Origin: Candidatus Roizmanbacteria bacterium UBA1450
GTDB lineage: Bacteria > Patescibacteriota > Microgenomatia > UBA1406 > GWC2-37-13
Length of the DNA stretch: 64,000 nucleotides
Assembly (NCBI GenBank): GCA_002329205.1
Contig: DCTC01000001.1
Span: 866,310-930,309, forward strand
Reading direction: 5' to 3'
The position numbers and the translations under genes were made by a program. Below the pieces are notes generated by a model. The model saw only the letters and a list, made by a program, of their open reading frames with translations, made no database searches and was not told the DNA's origin. This document shows positions 41,602-49,015 of this stretch, piece by piece (the stretch's first letter is position 1; each line of letters starts with the position of its first letter).

Positions 41602-42402
41602 TTAACTTTCTGGGACTTGAAAACCGGCAATTTGATCAAATGACCATATTTTTTCATGACTGAAGTACCCGCTTCTTTGATAATTGCATTCAAGCGCACG
41701 GAATGAATGAGGCCTTCCGGTTTCATCTTTTATGATTTCAGTCACCATCCCGATATGTCCGTATGTGCCGCTCGTAAGTACAAATAAAGAACCAGGTTTT
41801 ATTTTGTATGTTGAAGCAGCGCCGTCATAAGGTACATAGTCGTACCCCATGACAAACTGATTAGCATGTTGTTTTGCATTTCCCCATCCACCATACGGTA
41901 TCCCATTTGCCTGTGCCATCGCGACTGCACAACCCACGCACTGTACATATTCAAAACTATCAGCTGAATATTTTAATTGAGACACTGCGTTTTGACCATT
42001 TTTTACTCCTTCAACATCGGCGACAGGGTCTACACAGTCACTGTTTGATGATGTTATGATGCCTCTTCCGGCTGAGGTGCAGGAGCCATGCACTGTATCT
42101 TTTACCCGTTCCATGAGATTTGCAACGTCAGCGGTATATACCGGTGCAGGTGGTGGGCCGAAGGTCGGTGCTGTACCGCTCGGGACAGATGTCGGCTGGC
42201 CTGAAGGTTGAGTTTCATCAGGAATGACCGTCTCTTCAGGGGGTGCGATATAATCGCCGATACCGTATAAAAAATTGAACAAATCACGGGCAGGCTGTTT
42301 TACACGATCCACCGCATTTGTATCAGTTGAGGCTCTCGAGACTGACGCAGCATTGATTATAAGCAAGAATAGCAATAGCAAATAAAATACGATTTTCTTC
42401 AT
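41602..42402 (-). CDS. Secreted CHAP-domain amidase/peptidase
   Basis: 266 aa from the ATG at 42402, which gives a signal peptide (residues 2-23). 'QPARDLFNFLYGIGDYI' follows, matching the LFNxF segment in two other operon hydrolases, then a Pro-rich linker (about 55-90). The CHAP domain carries the nucleophile in 'FEYVQCVGCAVAMAQANG', the His in 'TSGTYGHIGMVTEI', and an acidic partner in 'ALECNYQRSGYFSHE'. CHAP enzymes cut peptidoglycan cross-links. It is the first gene of the leftward operon and divergent from the Clp gene. Location outside the membrane. Confidence 0.85.
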   Translation of the reverse strand: MKKIVFYLLLLFLLIINAASVSRASTDTNAVDRVKQPARDLFNFLYGIGDYIAPPEETVIPDETQPSGQPTSVPSGTAPTFGPPPAPVYTADVANLMERVKDTVHGSCTSAGRGIITSSNSDCVDPVADVEGVKNGQNAVSQLKYSADSFEYVQCVGCAVAMAQANGIPYGGWGNAKQHANQFVMGYDYVPYDGAASTYKIKPGSLFVLTSGTYGHIGMVTEIIKDETGRPHSFRALECNYQRSGYFSHEKIWSFDQIAGFQVPES

Positions 42403-42412
42403 ATATCTGATG

Positions 42413-42441
42413 TTGACATTTGGAAAATGCTTGCTCATAAT
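42413..42441 (+). promoter_or_regulatory. Consensus promoter of the Clp gene
   Basis: TTGACA (42413-42418), exactly 17 bp, CATAAT (42436-42441), then 6 bp to the ATG at 42448. This nearly ideal promoter overlaps the alternative start at 42427, so translation must begin at 42448. Confidence 0.75.
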
Positions 42442-42447
42442 GAATAC

Positions 42448-45400
42448 ATGGCCGGCATATTTGATTTTATAAAGAAACAAACCCCAAATGCAAATACAAG
42501 TGATGCTTCGTCAGTTTCTGACGGTAATACTCCCACTATGAACTCCAATCAGCCTCAGGTGGTGACACAGCAAACAGATACTCCGGTGCCAGTTCAGAGT
42601 CAGCAATCATACAATGGAATTGGTAATCCTGCTCAGGGTCAGTCCTACAATGGGATCGGCAATCCGTCACACGGGCAATCTTATAATGGGATCGGGAATC
42701 CTGCTCATGGGCAATCATACAACGGAATTGGCACTCCTCCAAACGGACAGTCCTACAACGGAATCGGCACGGCTCCCGCGCCAGCGGCTGCCAAAATGCA
42801 AGAGGAAAAGATTGAAGCGCAGCCTGCTGTAGCAGAAGTACAAAAGACAGAAGCAGTCGCGTCACAAACTGAAAAAGGAGATAAACAGGATCTTGTCGGA
42901 CAAAAAGATGTATCGACACCACAGAATGAAGTAACACCAAAAGCGGATGAACCCAAAGCTGGTGTCAGTCCCTCAACTGCGGATGAAGAGAAGAAAGCGG
43001 ATGCAGCCACTGTATCAGGTAATGGTACGACTGGAGTCTCCGAGAAAGCAAATGACGCAGCCAAAGAAACGACTGCGTCAGATGACAGTAAATCCGTTAC
43101 GCCCACAGATGCAAAACAGGTACTTAACTCACAAATAAGCGGTAAAAAGCGAAATGATCTTGATATTATGACTCATCTCACCCAACGCTCCAATGCAGTA
43201 TTTGTCGAGGCAAACAATAAAGCAAAAGAACTCAAGAATGTATATATGGATAGTGAGCATCTGTTACATGGTCTTTTGACAGATGGAGAAATATATAAAA
43301 TTCTTATTGATCTCAAAACGCAGCCGCAGATTGTGGAGCAGGAATTGGTAAAGGTATATAAAAAAGAAGATAGTTCCAATCCTCCACAGGTATCTCCTCG
43401 TGTGAAACAGATAGTAGAAAAATCCTTAGTCATTGCAAGGAAACTGGGATACGAATTTATTTCCCCGGAACATTTGTTATTGGCGCTTTATGAAGAAGGT
43501 GAGGGCGTCGGGGCACGTATTCTTGTGAAGCTCGGCATTACTAAAGAAGATATCAATAAAAGGATTACTGGTAAGAAATCTGGTGTTATTGGTTCAGATG
43601 TAACAAAAGAAGAAGCCAAGCAGAAACAGCGTTCTGCTCTCCAGATGTATTGTATTGACCTTACTCAGAAAGCAGCAGACGGAGAACTGGATCCTGTTGT
43701 CGAACGTTCGCCAGTCATTGAACGGGTAGTACATATTCTTTCAAGACGAATCAAGAACAATCCGGCACTTATCGGAGAACCGGGTGTGGGAAAGACAGCT
43801 GTGGTCGAAGGCCTTGCACAGAGAATCGTAAATAAACAGGTCCCGGAAAGTCTCCTGAATAAACGGATTCTTCAGCTTGATCTGGCAAGTGTTGTCGCCG
43901 GAGCTTCTCATCGTGGAGAATTCGAAGAGCGAATGAAAAATGTTGTTGATGAATTGAAAGCAAGCAAAGGCGAAGCAATCATGTTCATTGACGAAATGCA
44001 CACTATGATGGGGGCCGGAAGCGGTGACGGAGCTTTGGACGCATCCAATTTTATAAAACCGGCTCTTGCAAGAGGAGAAGTCCAGTTTATCGGTGCCACC
44101 ACCATCACGGAATATAGAAAATATATTGAAAAAGATGCTGCTCTTGAGAGAAGATTTCAGACAGTTCTGGTGCCGGAGCCAACGGAAGAATCAGCAATCA
44201 AAATGCTCAAGGCAACACGCAATAAATATGAATCATTTCATAAAGTAAAGATATCTGATGAGGTGATCGATCTGGCTGTTAAGCTCTCAAGAAGATATAT
44301 TGGAGATCGGTTCCTTCCTGACAAGGCATTTGACCTTATGGATGAAGCTGCAGCTGCAGTCCGTTTGCCATTGATATCACTTCCCGAAGAAATCAAATCA
44401 ATTGAGAGTCGTGTTGCACAACTGAATCAGGAATTGGGAGAAAATGAAAAAAGAGGGGAAAAAGTCAAAGCACGGATACTAAGATCAAAAATCGACGATG
44501 TTCAAGCAAAGCTGAAAGAAAAACAGGATGAATACTCGATGAAGAAAGCCCAAACCACAACAGCTGTATCTCCTGAGATTATCAAAGATATTGTCGCAAA
44601 ACGCACAGGTATCCCGATCTCGAAAATCGGAACCTCGGAAAAAGATAAACTTGCCAATCTGGAAGATATCATTCATAAAAGAATGATCGATCAGGAGCGC
44701 GCTGTCGCATCAGTCTCACAGGCAGTTCGCCGCGGACGTGCTGGATTGAAATCCAATAATCGTCCGATTGGAAGCTTCGTTTTCCTGGGACCGACCGGTG
44801 TGGGAAAAACTGAGTTGGCAAAAACGTTGGCAGAGGTACTCTTTGATGACGAAGAGGCGGTCATTCGCTTTGACATGACTGAGTATATGGAACGGCATGA
44901 AGTAGCCAAGCTTTTGGGACCACCTCCCGGTTATGTCGGGTTTGAGGATGGCGGAAAACTGACAGAAGCTGTCCGCCGCAAACCATACTCGTTGGTTCTT
45001 TTTGATGAAATAGAAAAGGCACATCCTGATATTTTCAATATTCTACTTCAAATATTGGATGATGCACGTTTGACTGATAACAAAGGAAGAACAATCTCAT
45101 TCAAAAACACAGTGGTGATTTGTACTTCCAATATCGGAACTCCTCTCATCCAAAAAGAATTATTGAAGAGCGGAAAGTCAGAAGTATCGGAGCCGACGAT
45201 GATCTCAACGTATGCCTTCACTCCCCGAGGTCGTGAATTGATGACAATAGGAAATAAATATTTTGAACGCGACAATGGAACGACAGCAAACACTTTACCG
45301 CTAGGTTCTGAACAGAAGAATGAACAAAAGAAAGATGAGAAGAAAGCCGAGTCTTCCTGGGTAGACCATCAGCTTATGGAGTATTTTGCCGGGCAAAAAG

Positions 45401-46830
45401 TTGAGGGTAAAGTTCCAGTTCAGAAGGCTGAACAGCCACCGGAAGAATCTAAAGATGTCGAAAACAAAGATGGCCAGCCGAAAGAAGAGAAAAAGACGGA
45501 AGAGCCTGAGAAACCGAAGATCACATCATTTCCCACATTCGGATATGATACTCATGCCATATCTCCAAAAGGTGTTGAAATGATCTCAACCGGTGATATC
45601 ATTTATACCCGCAATGCGACAACTTCTAAAGTGTGGGATGTCATCAATCTTATTGATTACTTTAATGATAATGTCGTCATTAATGCTCTCCCTGATGCTC
45701 CGGATGAGCAATTGCCCACAGTACGATTGAAGACTCATGCGTTCAGTCCAGATGAAATGGAAATTGTCACGTACAAAGACCGTTTCTGGAAAAGAAAAGC
45801 AGGCGGTACTGACTGGCAGACTGGATTATTGAAAGAATATTTTGAGGGTCAAACCGTCAAGGATGACAACTTTCCCGTAACACATTGGGATATTCATACG
45901 TTCTCACCGACAGGGAAAGAAATTATCATTGTCGGTAATGATATCTGGCATAGAGAGGCCAAGACTCCCAACTGGACAATGCAGTCTCTTGAGGAGTTCT
46001 TTGGAAATAACTTCCCGCTTGAAAAGGAAGTGGAAGCAAAGGAGAAGGTTGAAGAACAAACAGACATCAAAAAATATCAGGTTATCAAGGATAAGGTTAT
46101 GAATGAACTGTTAAAGTTCTTTAGACCTGAACTTGTAAACCGTTTTGATGAGGTCATAGTGTTCGAACCGCTCAAATATAAGCATATGCTCCTGATTGTT
46201 GATTTGCAGTTGAAAGGACTGAGTAAATTACTGGAAGAACAGGAAATAGGCTTTTCAGTAACCGATCCTGCAAAGAAAGCAATTGTCAGAGAAGGTTTCG
46301 ATCCAGTATACGGTGCGCGTCCGTTGAGACGAGCAATTCAAAAGCTCATAGAGAATCCAATTTCTGAGCTTATTATCGCACAGAAGGTCAAAGCAGGCGA
46401 TACTCTTATAGTGGATTATGACGGTGAAGAATTTATCTTCAATGTCGAAAAAATCGAATTGAAGGAAGTAGCTGATTCACAATCAGATGCAAAATCAGCA
46501 CGGCATGCAGCATTCTTCTGTGAAAAATGTACAAATAAATTTGAAACTGACGTATTGCCTACAGCAACTACTATCTGTTCCAAATGTGCATCAAAAGATG
46601 TTCAGGAAGTTGCTGAACCTGAGAAAGCTGTTGCTGCAGACAGTGTAGAAATAAAAGAAATTCCGACAGAACAGACAACACAGAAACCCGAAAATCAGAA
46701 AACGGGAGATATCGCCCCCGTGCAAGCACAGCCAGCCGAAGCACAGGGTACTGAAATACCACCACAGAAGGTAGAAGCTGTTGATAACGCAAATCTTCCT
46801 GCTGAATCTGGACAACCGGTATCGGTCTAA
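42448..46830 (+). CDS. ClpC/ClpB-like AAA+ unfoldase with inserted repeat domain and zinc ribbon
   Basis: 1460 aa. Order: N-terminal helix and five 12-residue repeats (QSYNGIGNPAHG type, about 53-110); a 100-residue low-complexity acidic/Thr linker; Clp_N double domain (about 243-370); AAA+ D1 with Walker A 'GEPGVGKTAVVEGLAQRI' (about 442) and 'IMFIDEMHTMMGAGSGDGAL'; a middle coiled coil (about 640-700); AAA+ D2 with Walker A 'LGPTGVGKTELAKTLAEVL' (about 780). After sensor-1 'VICTSNIG' (about 891) about 300 residues are inserted: four degenerate repeats (core 'HTFSPTGKEIIIVGNDIWHR'). Then the D2 lid resumes with 'LLKFFRPELVNRFDEVIVFE'. The C-terminus has a zinc ribbon (CEKC...CSKC, about 1357-1380) and a Gln/Pro/Ala tail. 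Unfolds proteins, with or without a ClpP partner. Confidence 0.85.
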   Translation: MAGIFDFIKKQTPNANTSDASSVSDGNTPTMNSNQPQVVTQQTDTPVPVQSQQSYNGIGNPAQGQSYNGIGNPSHGQSYNGIGNPAHGQSYNGIGTPPNGQSYNGIGTAPAPAAAKMQEEKIEAQPAVAEVQKTEAVASQTEKGDKQDLVGQKDVSTPQNEVTPKADEPKAGVSPSTADEEKKADAATVSGNGTTGVSEKANDAAKETTASDDSKSVTPTDAKQVLNSQISGKKRNDLDIMTHLTQRSNAVFVEANNKAKELKNVYMDSEHLLHGLLTDGEIYKILIDLKTQPQIVEQELVKVYKKEDSSNPPQVSPRVKQIVEKSLVIARKLGYEFISPEHLLLALYEEGEGVGARILVKLGITKEDINKRITGKKSGVIGSDVTKEEAKQKQRSALQMYCIDLTQKAADGELDPVVERSPVIERVVHILSRRIKNNPALIGEPGVGKTAVVEGLAQRIVNKQVPESLLNKRILQLDLASVVAGASHRGEFEERMKNVVDELKASKGEAIMFIDEMHTMMGAGSGDGALDASNFIKPALARGEVQFIGATTITEYRKYIEKDAALERRFQTVLVPEPTEESAIKMLKATRNKYESFHKVKISDEVIDLAVKLSRRYIGDRFLPDKAFDLMDEAAAAVRLPLISLPEEIKSIESRVAQLNQELGENEKRGEKVKARILRSKIDDVQAKLKEKQDEYSMKKAQTTTAVSPEIIKDIVAKRTGIPISKIGTSEKDKLANLEDIIHKRMIDQERAVASVSQAVRRGRAGLKSNNRPIGSFVFLGPTGVGKTELAKTLAEVLFDDEEAVIRFDMTEYMERHEVAKLLGPPPGYVGFEDGGKLTEAVRRKPYSLVLFDEIEKAHPDIFNILLQILDDARLTDNKGRTISFKNTVVICTSNIGTPLIQKELLKSGKSEVSEPTMISTYAFTPRGRELMTIGNKYFERDNGTTANTLPLGSEQKNEQKKDEKKAESSWVDHQLMEYFAGQKVEGKVPVQKAEQPPEESKDVENKDGQPKEEKKTEEPEKPKITSFPTFGYDTHAISPKGVEMISTGDIIYTRNATTSKVWDVINLIDYFNDNVVINALPDAPDEQLPTVRLKTHAFSPDEMEIVTYKDRFWKRKAGGTDWQTGLLKEYFEGQTVKDDNFPVTHWDIHTFSPTGKEIIIVGNDIWHREAKTPNWTMQSLEEFFGNNFPLEKEVEAKEKVEEQTDIKKYQVIKDKVMNELLKFFRPELVNRFDEVIVFEPLKYKHMLLIVDLQLKGLSKLLEEQEIGFSVTDPAKKAIVREGFDPVYGARPLRRAIQKLIENPISELIIAQKVKAGDTLIVDYDGEEFIFNVEKIELKEVADSQSDAKSARHAAFFCEKCTNKFETDVLPTATTICSKCASKDVQEVAEPEKAVAADSVEIKEIPTEQTTQKPENQKTGDIAPVQAQPAEAQGTEIPPQKVEAVDNANLPAESGQPVSV
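42604..42770 (+). repeat. Five tandem 36-bp coding repeats
   Basis: Direct repeats of 36 bp with few substitutions, mostly silent, encoding QSYNGIG(N/T)P plus three variable residues. They lie inside the Clp gene in a disordered N-terminal region. Copy number is probably unstable by slippage. Confidence 0.85.
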
Positions 46831-46845
46831 GATATACTAAGGAAT

Positions 46846-46998
46846 ATGACTGTCAATTATACTCCTCTCAATATTCAGGAATTCGAGCGACGTTTTGAAT
46901 CAAAAGGTCTTAGTAATATTCTTCTAGTCATTATTGGAATCCTTTCAGTAATTGTATTGGGTTTGATTGCATTCTTGTTATTTAAGCAGATCGGGTAA
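46846..46998 (+). CDS. Small single-TM protein (50 aa)
   Basis: TATACT (46833-46838) lies 7 bp before the ATG, overlapping the end of the Clp gene region. N-terminal 22 residues are polar ('PLNIQEFERRFESKGLSN'); the rest is one TM helix ('ILLVIIGILSVIVLGLIAFL') with a basic end. It ends 3 bp before the next gene and was probably co-transcribed with the two genes that follow. No family recognised. Confidence 0.7.
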   Translation: MTVNYTPLNIQEFERRFESKGLSNILLVIIGILSVIVLGLIAFLLFKQIG

Positions 46999-47001
46999 TT
47001 C

Positions 47002-47679
47002 ATGGAATCAATCTTTGTCAGCCTTTTTTTTATACAGTTATTTATTCTCTACTTTATATCACGTATTACGATAACCAGATTGTTTCAGGTTCTGCGTCAT
47101 ATTTTTAGACATGACAAAATCGTATATAGTCTTATAGCCTTCATCTTTTTCCCAGGTACCGTAATTCATGAGTTGTCTCATTTTGTCATGGCAATTATCT
47201 TATTTTTAAAAGTACGGGACATACATGTTTTTCCGGAATGGGACGGAAACTATTTGAAGCTGGGGAGAGTATATTATGAAAAAAAAGATGTGCTGCGTAG
47301 TATTTTGGTAGGTATTGCACCGGTTATAATCGGAGTTGGGCTATTGTGGTGGCTTTATTCACTGCAGATTTTTCAATCTGAGAATGTTATTTTGAAGATT
47401 GCAGTAGTGTATTTATTGTTTATAGTTACGACAACAATGTTCTCTTCAAAGCAGGATCTTATTGATGTCGTATATCTTATTCCGATTGGAATTGTATCGG
47501 CGGGTATTGTATATGTTTTCCAGGTAGACATCGTTTCATTAGTTCAGTGGAATGTGCTGCTTGAAGCAACAAGCGGATTTGTGTATGCTTTAAATAGCTA
47601 TTTATTGATATCACTCGCTATTCATGTCGGAATGATTATTATGTTAAATAGTATATTATTTATTACCAAAAAAATATGA
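47002..47679 (+). CDS. Membrane protein with HELSH metalloprotease-like motif
   Basis: 225 aa with six or so TM helices. 'FFPGTVIHELSHFVMAIIL' (about residues 51-69) contains an HExxH zinc motif within a TM segment, as in site-2-type (M50) proteases. A second metal ligand motif (NxxPxxxxD) is not obvious; the closest region is 'GIAPVIIGVGLLWW'. It may be an M50-like intramembrane protease or an inactive relative. It overlaps the next gene by 4 bp (ATGA), suggesting that it acts together with the pilin-like protein, perhaps in processing. Confidence 0.65.
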   Translation: MESIFVSLFFIQLFILYFISRITITRLFQVLRHIFRHDKIVYSLIAFIFFPGTVIHELSHFVMAIILFLKVRDIHVFPEWDGNYLKLGRVYYEKKDVLRSILVGIAPVIIGVGLLWWLYSLQIFQSENVILKIAVVYLLFIVTTTMFSSKQDLIDVVYLIPIGIVSAGIVYVFQVDIVSLVQWNVLLEATSGFVYALNSYLLISLAIHVGMIIMLNSILFITKKI

Positions 47680-48005
47680 ACAAATTGTTGGCACAAGGAC
47701 TTAATATTGATCCTGCAAACGGAGATCCGGTAACAGTCAAAGGACCACTTGCAGATATCAATCAACTTAATGATCTGATTAATGTTGTCACCAGTTTCTT
47801 GTATCCTTTGGCAGCAGTAATATTATTGCTGGTCCTTATTTGGGGAGGGTATGACTTTCTCATGTCCCGAGGAGATGCAGAAAAAGTCAATTCAGGTAAA
47901 GCAAAAATCACAGCAGGTATAATCGGATTCGTACTTCTGATGCTTTCTTTCCTGATTTCCCGTGTGTTAGGGTTCATTTTCGGTGTAGGAGAGGGTGTTC
48001 TATAA
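47676..48005 (+). CDS. Pilin-like two-TM protein (VirB2/TrbC type)
   Basis: 109 aa. N-terminal about 30 residues polar, then TM helix 'FLYPLAAVILLLVLIWGGYD' (about 41-60), loop 'FLMSRGDAEKVNSGKAKITA', and second TM 'GIIGFVLLMLSFLISRVLGF'. The loop 'SRGDAEKVxxGKxKIxxGIIG' is the same as in the pilin-like genes at 16.4-17.1 kb. Its ATG overlaps the stop of the HELSH-motif gene by 4 bp. Probably a filament or channel subunit in the cytoplasmic membrane before assembly. Confidence 0.8.
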   Translation: MNKLLAQGLNIDPANGDPVTVKGPLADINQLNDLINVVTSFLYPLAAVILLLVLIWGGYDFLMSRGDAEKVNSGKAKITAGIIGFVLLMLSFLISRVLGFIFGVGEGVL

Positions 48006-48021
48006 ACAAGAATATAAGCTA

Positions 48022-48861
48022 TTACTTCTTATTATATTCTTTGATGGCATTCTCGTAATTTTCAGGGTTGCCTACATCATACCAGCTTCCTTCAAAAACA
48101 AATCCGCTTACTTCCTGCTGGTCTATAAGCTCTTGAATGACATCTTCCAAAGCAAACTTCTGTTTGTTTTGAGGAAAATTATTGAAAATTGAAGGCTCAA
48201 GCGCGTATATACCAGTATTTATCAAATGACTTTTCATCCCAGGCTGATCTGTATGTGAATAGAATTTTGTGAGATGAGTACCGTGAAGTTTTATTTGTCC
48301 GAATTCCGTCGGAGCAGAACTGGTAGTAAGAGCCACCGTCGCAACTGTGTTTTGATTTTTGTGAAACTGAATAAAATCTGAAAAGGAAAAATCAGTAAGA
48401 ATATCGCCATGAATTACCAGAAATGTATCCTGGCCCACCTGGTCTTTGACTTTGCTGAGAGCCCCACCTGTCAATAGATTTTCTTCCTCTTCAGAATACG
48501 TGATAGTTACGCCGAATTTCTCTCCATTACCGAAATATTTTTTTATTTTATCTCCCAAATAGGAAATGGCTATGACAATATTAGTGATTCCGTTGTCTCG
48601 TAATTGGGTAATCAAATGCTCAAGGATGGGCTTTCCGGCAACAGGAAGCATCGGTTTTGGAATTTCGTATGTATACGGACGAAGCTGAGTCCCGCGCCCG
48701 CCTGCAAGAATGATTGCTTTATGGACCGAGGATTGAGTATACTGAGTAATTATGTATTCGATAGCGTGTGAACGGTTGCGGATTTTTTTCTTATCTATCA
48801 ATCGGTCAATTTTTTTAAGTAGATTGCTGTCAAGGGTTATTGTTATACGAGAGCGTCTCAT
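48022..48861 (-). CDS. Ribbon-helix-helix domain fused to sugar-phosphate nucleotidyltransferase
   Basis: 279 aa. Residues 1-45 ('RRSRITITLDSNLLKKIDRL', 'IRNRSHAIEYIITQY') are an RHH (CopG/MetJ-type) DNA-binding domain. From residue 48 on it is a nucleotidyltransferase of the glucose-1-phosphate thymidylyl/mannose-1-phosphate guanylyl type: 'AIILAGGRGTQLRPYTYEIP' (49-68), 'KPMLPVAGKPILEH', 'FLVIHGDILTDF' (metal Asp), 'GSWYDVGNPENYENA'. The enzyme would activate a sugar for glycan synthesis. The DNA-binding domain in front is unusual and suggests self-regulation. The start is fixed by the RHH domain and a perfect promoter with an 8-bp gap. Confidence 0.88.
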   Translation of the reverse strand: MRRSRITITLDSNLLKKIDRLIDKKKIRNRSHAIEYIITQYTQSSVHKAIILAGGRGTQLRPYTYEIPKPMLPVAGKPILEHLITQLRDNGITNIVIAISYLGDKIKKYFGNGEKFGVTITYSEEEENLLTGGALSKVKDQVGQDTFLVIHGDILTDFSFSDFIQFHKNQNTVATVALTTSSAPTEFGQIKLHGTHLTKFYSHTDQPGMKSHLINTGIYALEPSIFNNFPQNKQKFALEDVIQELIDQQEVSGFVFEGSWYDVGNPENYENAIKEYNKK

Positions 48862-48869
48862 GTGCTTTC

Positions 48870-48898
48870 ATTTTAGTCAAAAGGTTGATTTTTGTCAA
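48870..48898 (-). promoter_or_regulatory. Promoter of the RHH-nucleotidyltransferase gene
   Basis: Minus-strand TTGACA (48893-48898), exactly 17 bp, TAAAAT (48870-48875), 8 bp to the ATG. It overlaps the divergent promoter TTGATT-N16-TATAAT (48885-48912), so the two genes may compete or be co-regulated. Confidence 0.7.
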
Positions 48899-48964
48899 AG
48901 CTAATTTATAATAGGTATTACATATCATATGAATATACAACGAATTCATGTCATTATTAGCTAA
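48885..48964 (+). promoter_or_regulatory. Promoter and 11-codon leader upstream of the UMP kinase fusion gene
   Basis: TTGATT (48885-48890), 16 bp, TATAAT (48907-48912). About 17 bp later an ATG opens an 11-codon reading frame (48929-48964, MNIQRIHVIIS). A terminator hairpin (48981-49006) follows before the enzyme gene. This resembles an attenuation leader or a short independent RNA of about 90 nt. Confidence 0.4.
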
Positions 48965-48980
48965 GTCTGTTATTTACTAT

Positions 48981-49006
48981 CCGCTTAAGTATAAGCGGTT
49001 TTTTTT
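48981..49006 (+). terminator. Intrinsic terminator/attenuator
   Basis: CCGCTTA-AGTA-TAAGCGG (7-bp stem) followed by T8. It lies only 9 bp before the ATG of the next gene on the same strand, so either it ends a short upstream RNA or it attenuates the enzyme gene. Confidence 0.8.
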
Positions 49007-49015
49007 AGCGCAAAT

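Noticed and set aside
42427..42447. Earlier Clp start at 42427
   Set aside because: It lies within the promoter (between -35 and -10), so it cannot be in the mRNA; ATG at 42448 follows the -10 by 6 bp.
42604..42770. Regular 36-bp repeats considered as a CRISPR array
   Set aside because: There are no spacers: units are directly tandem, in frame, encode QSYNGIG repeats and lie inside the Clp gene. No cas genes nearby.
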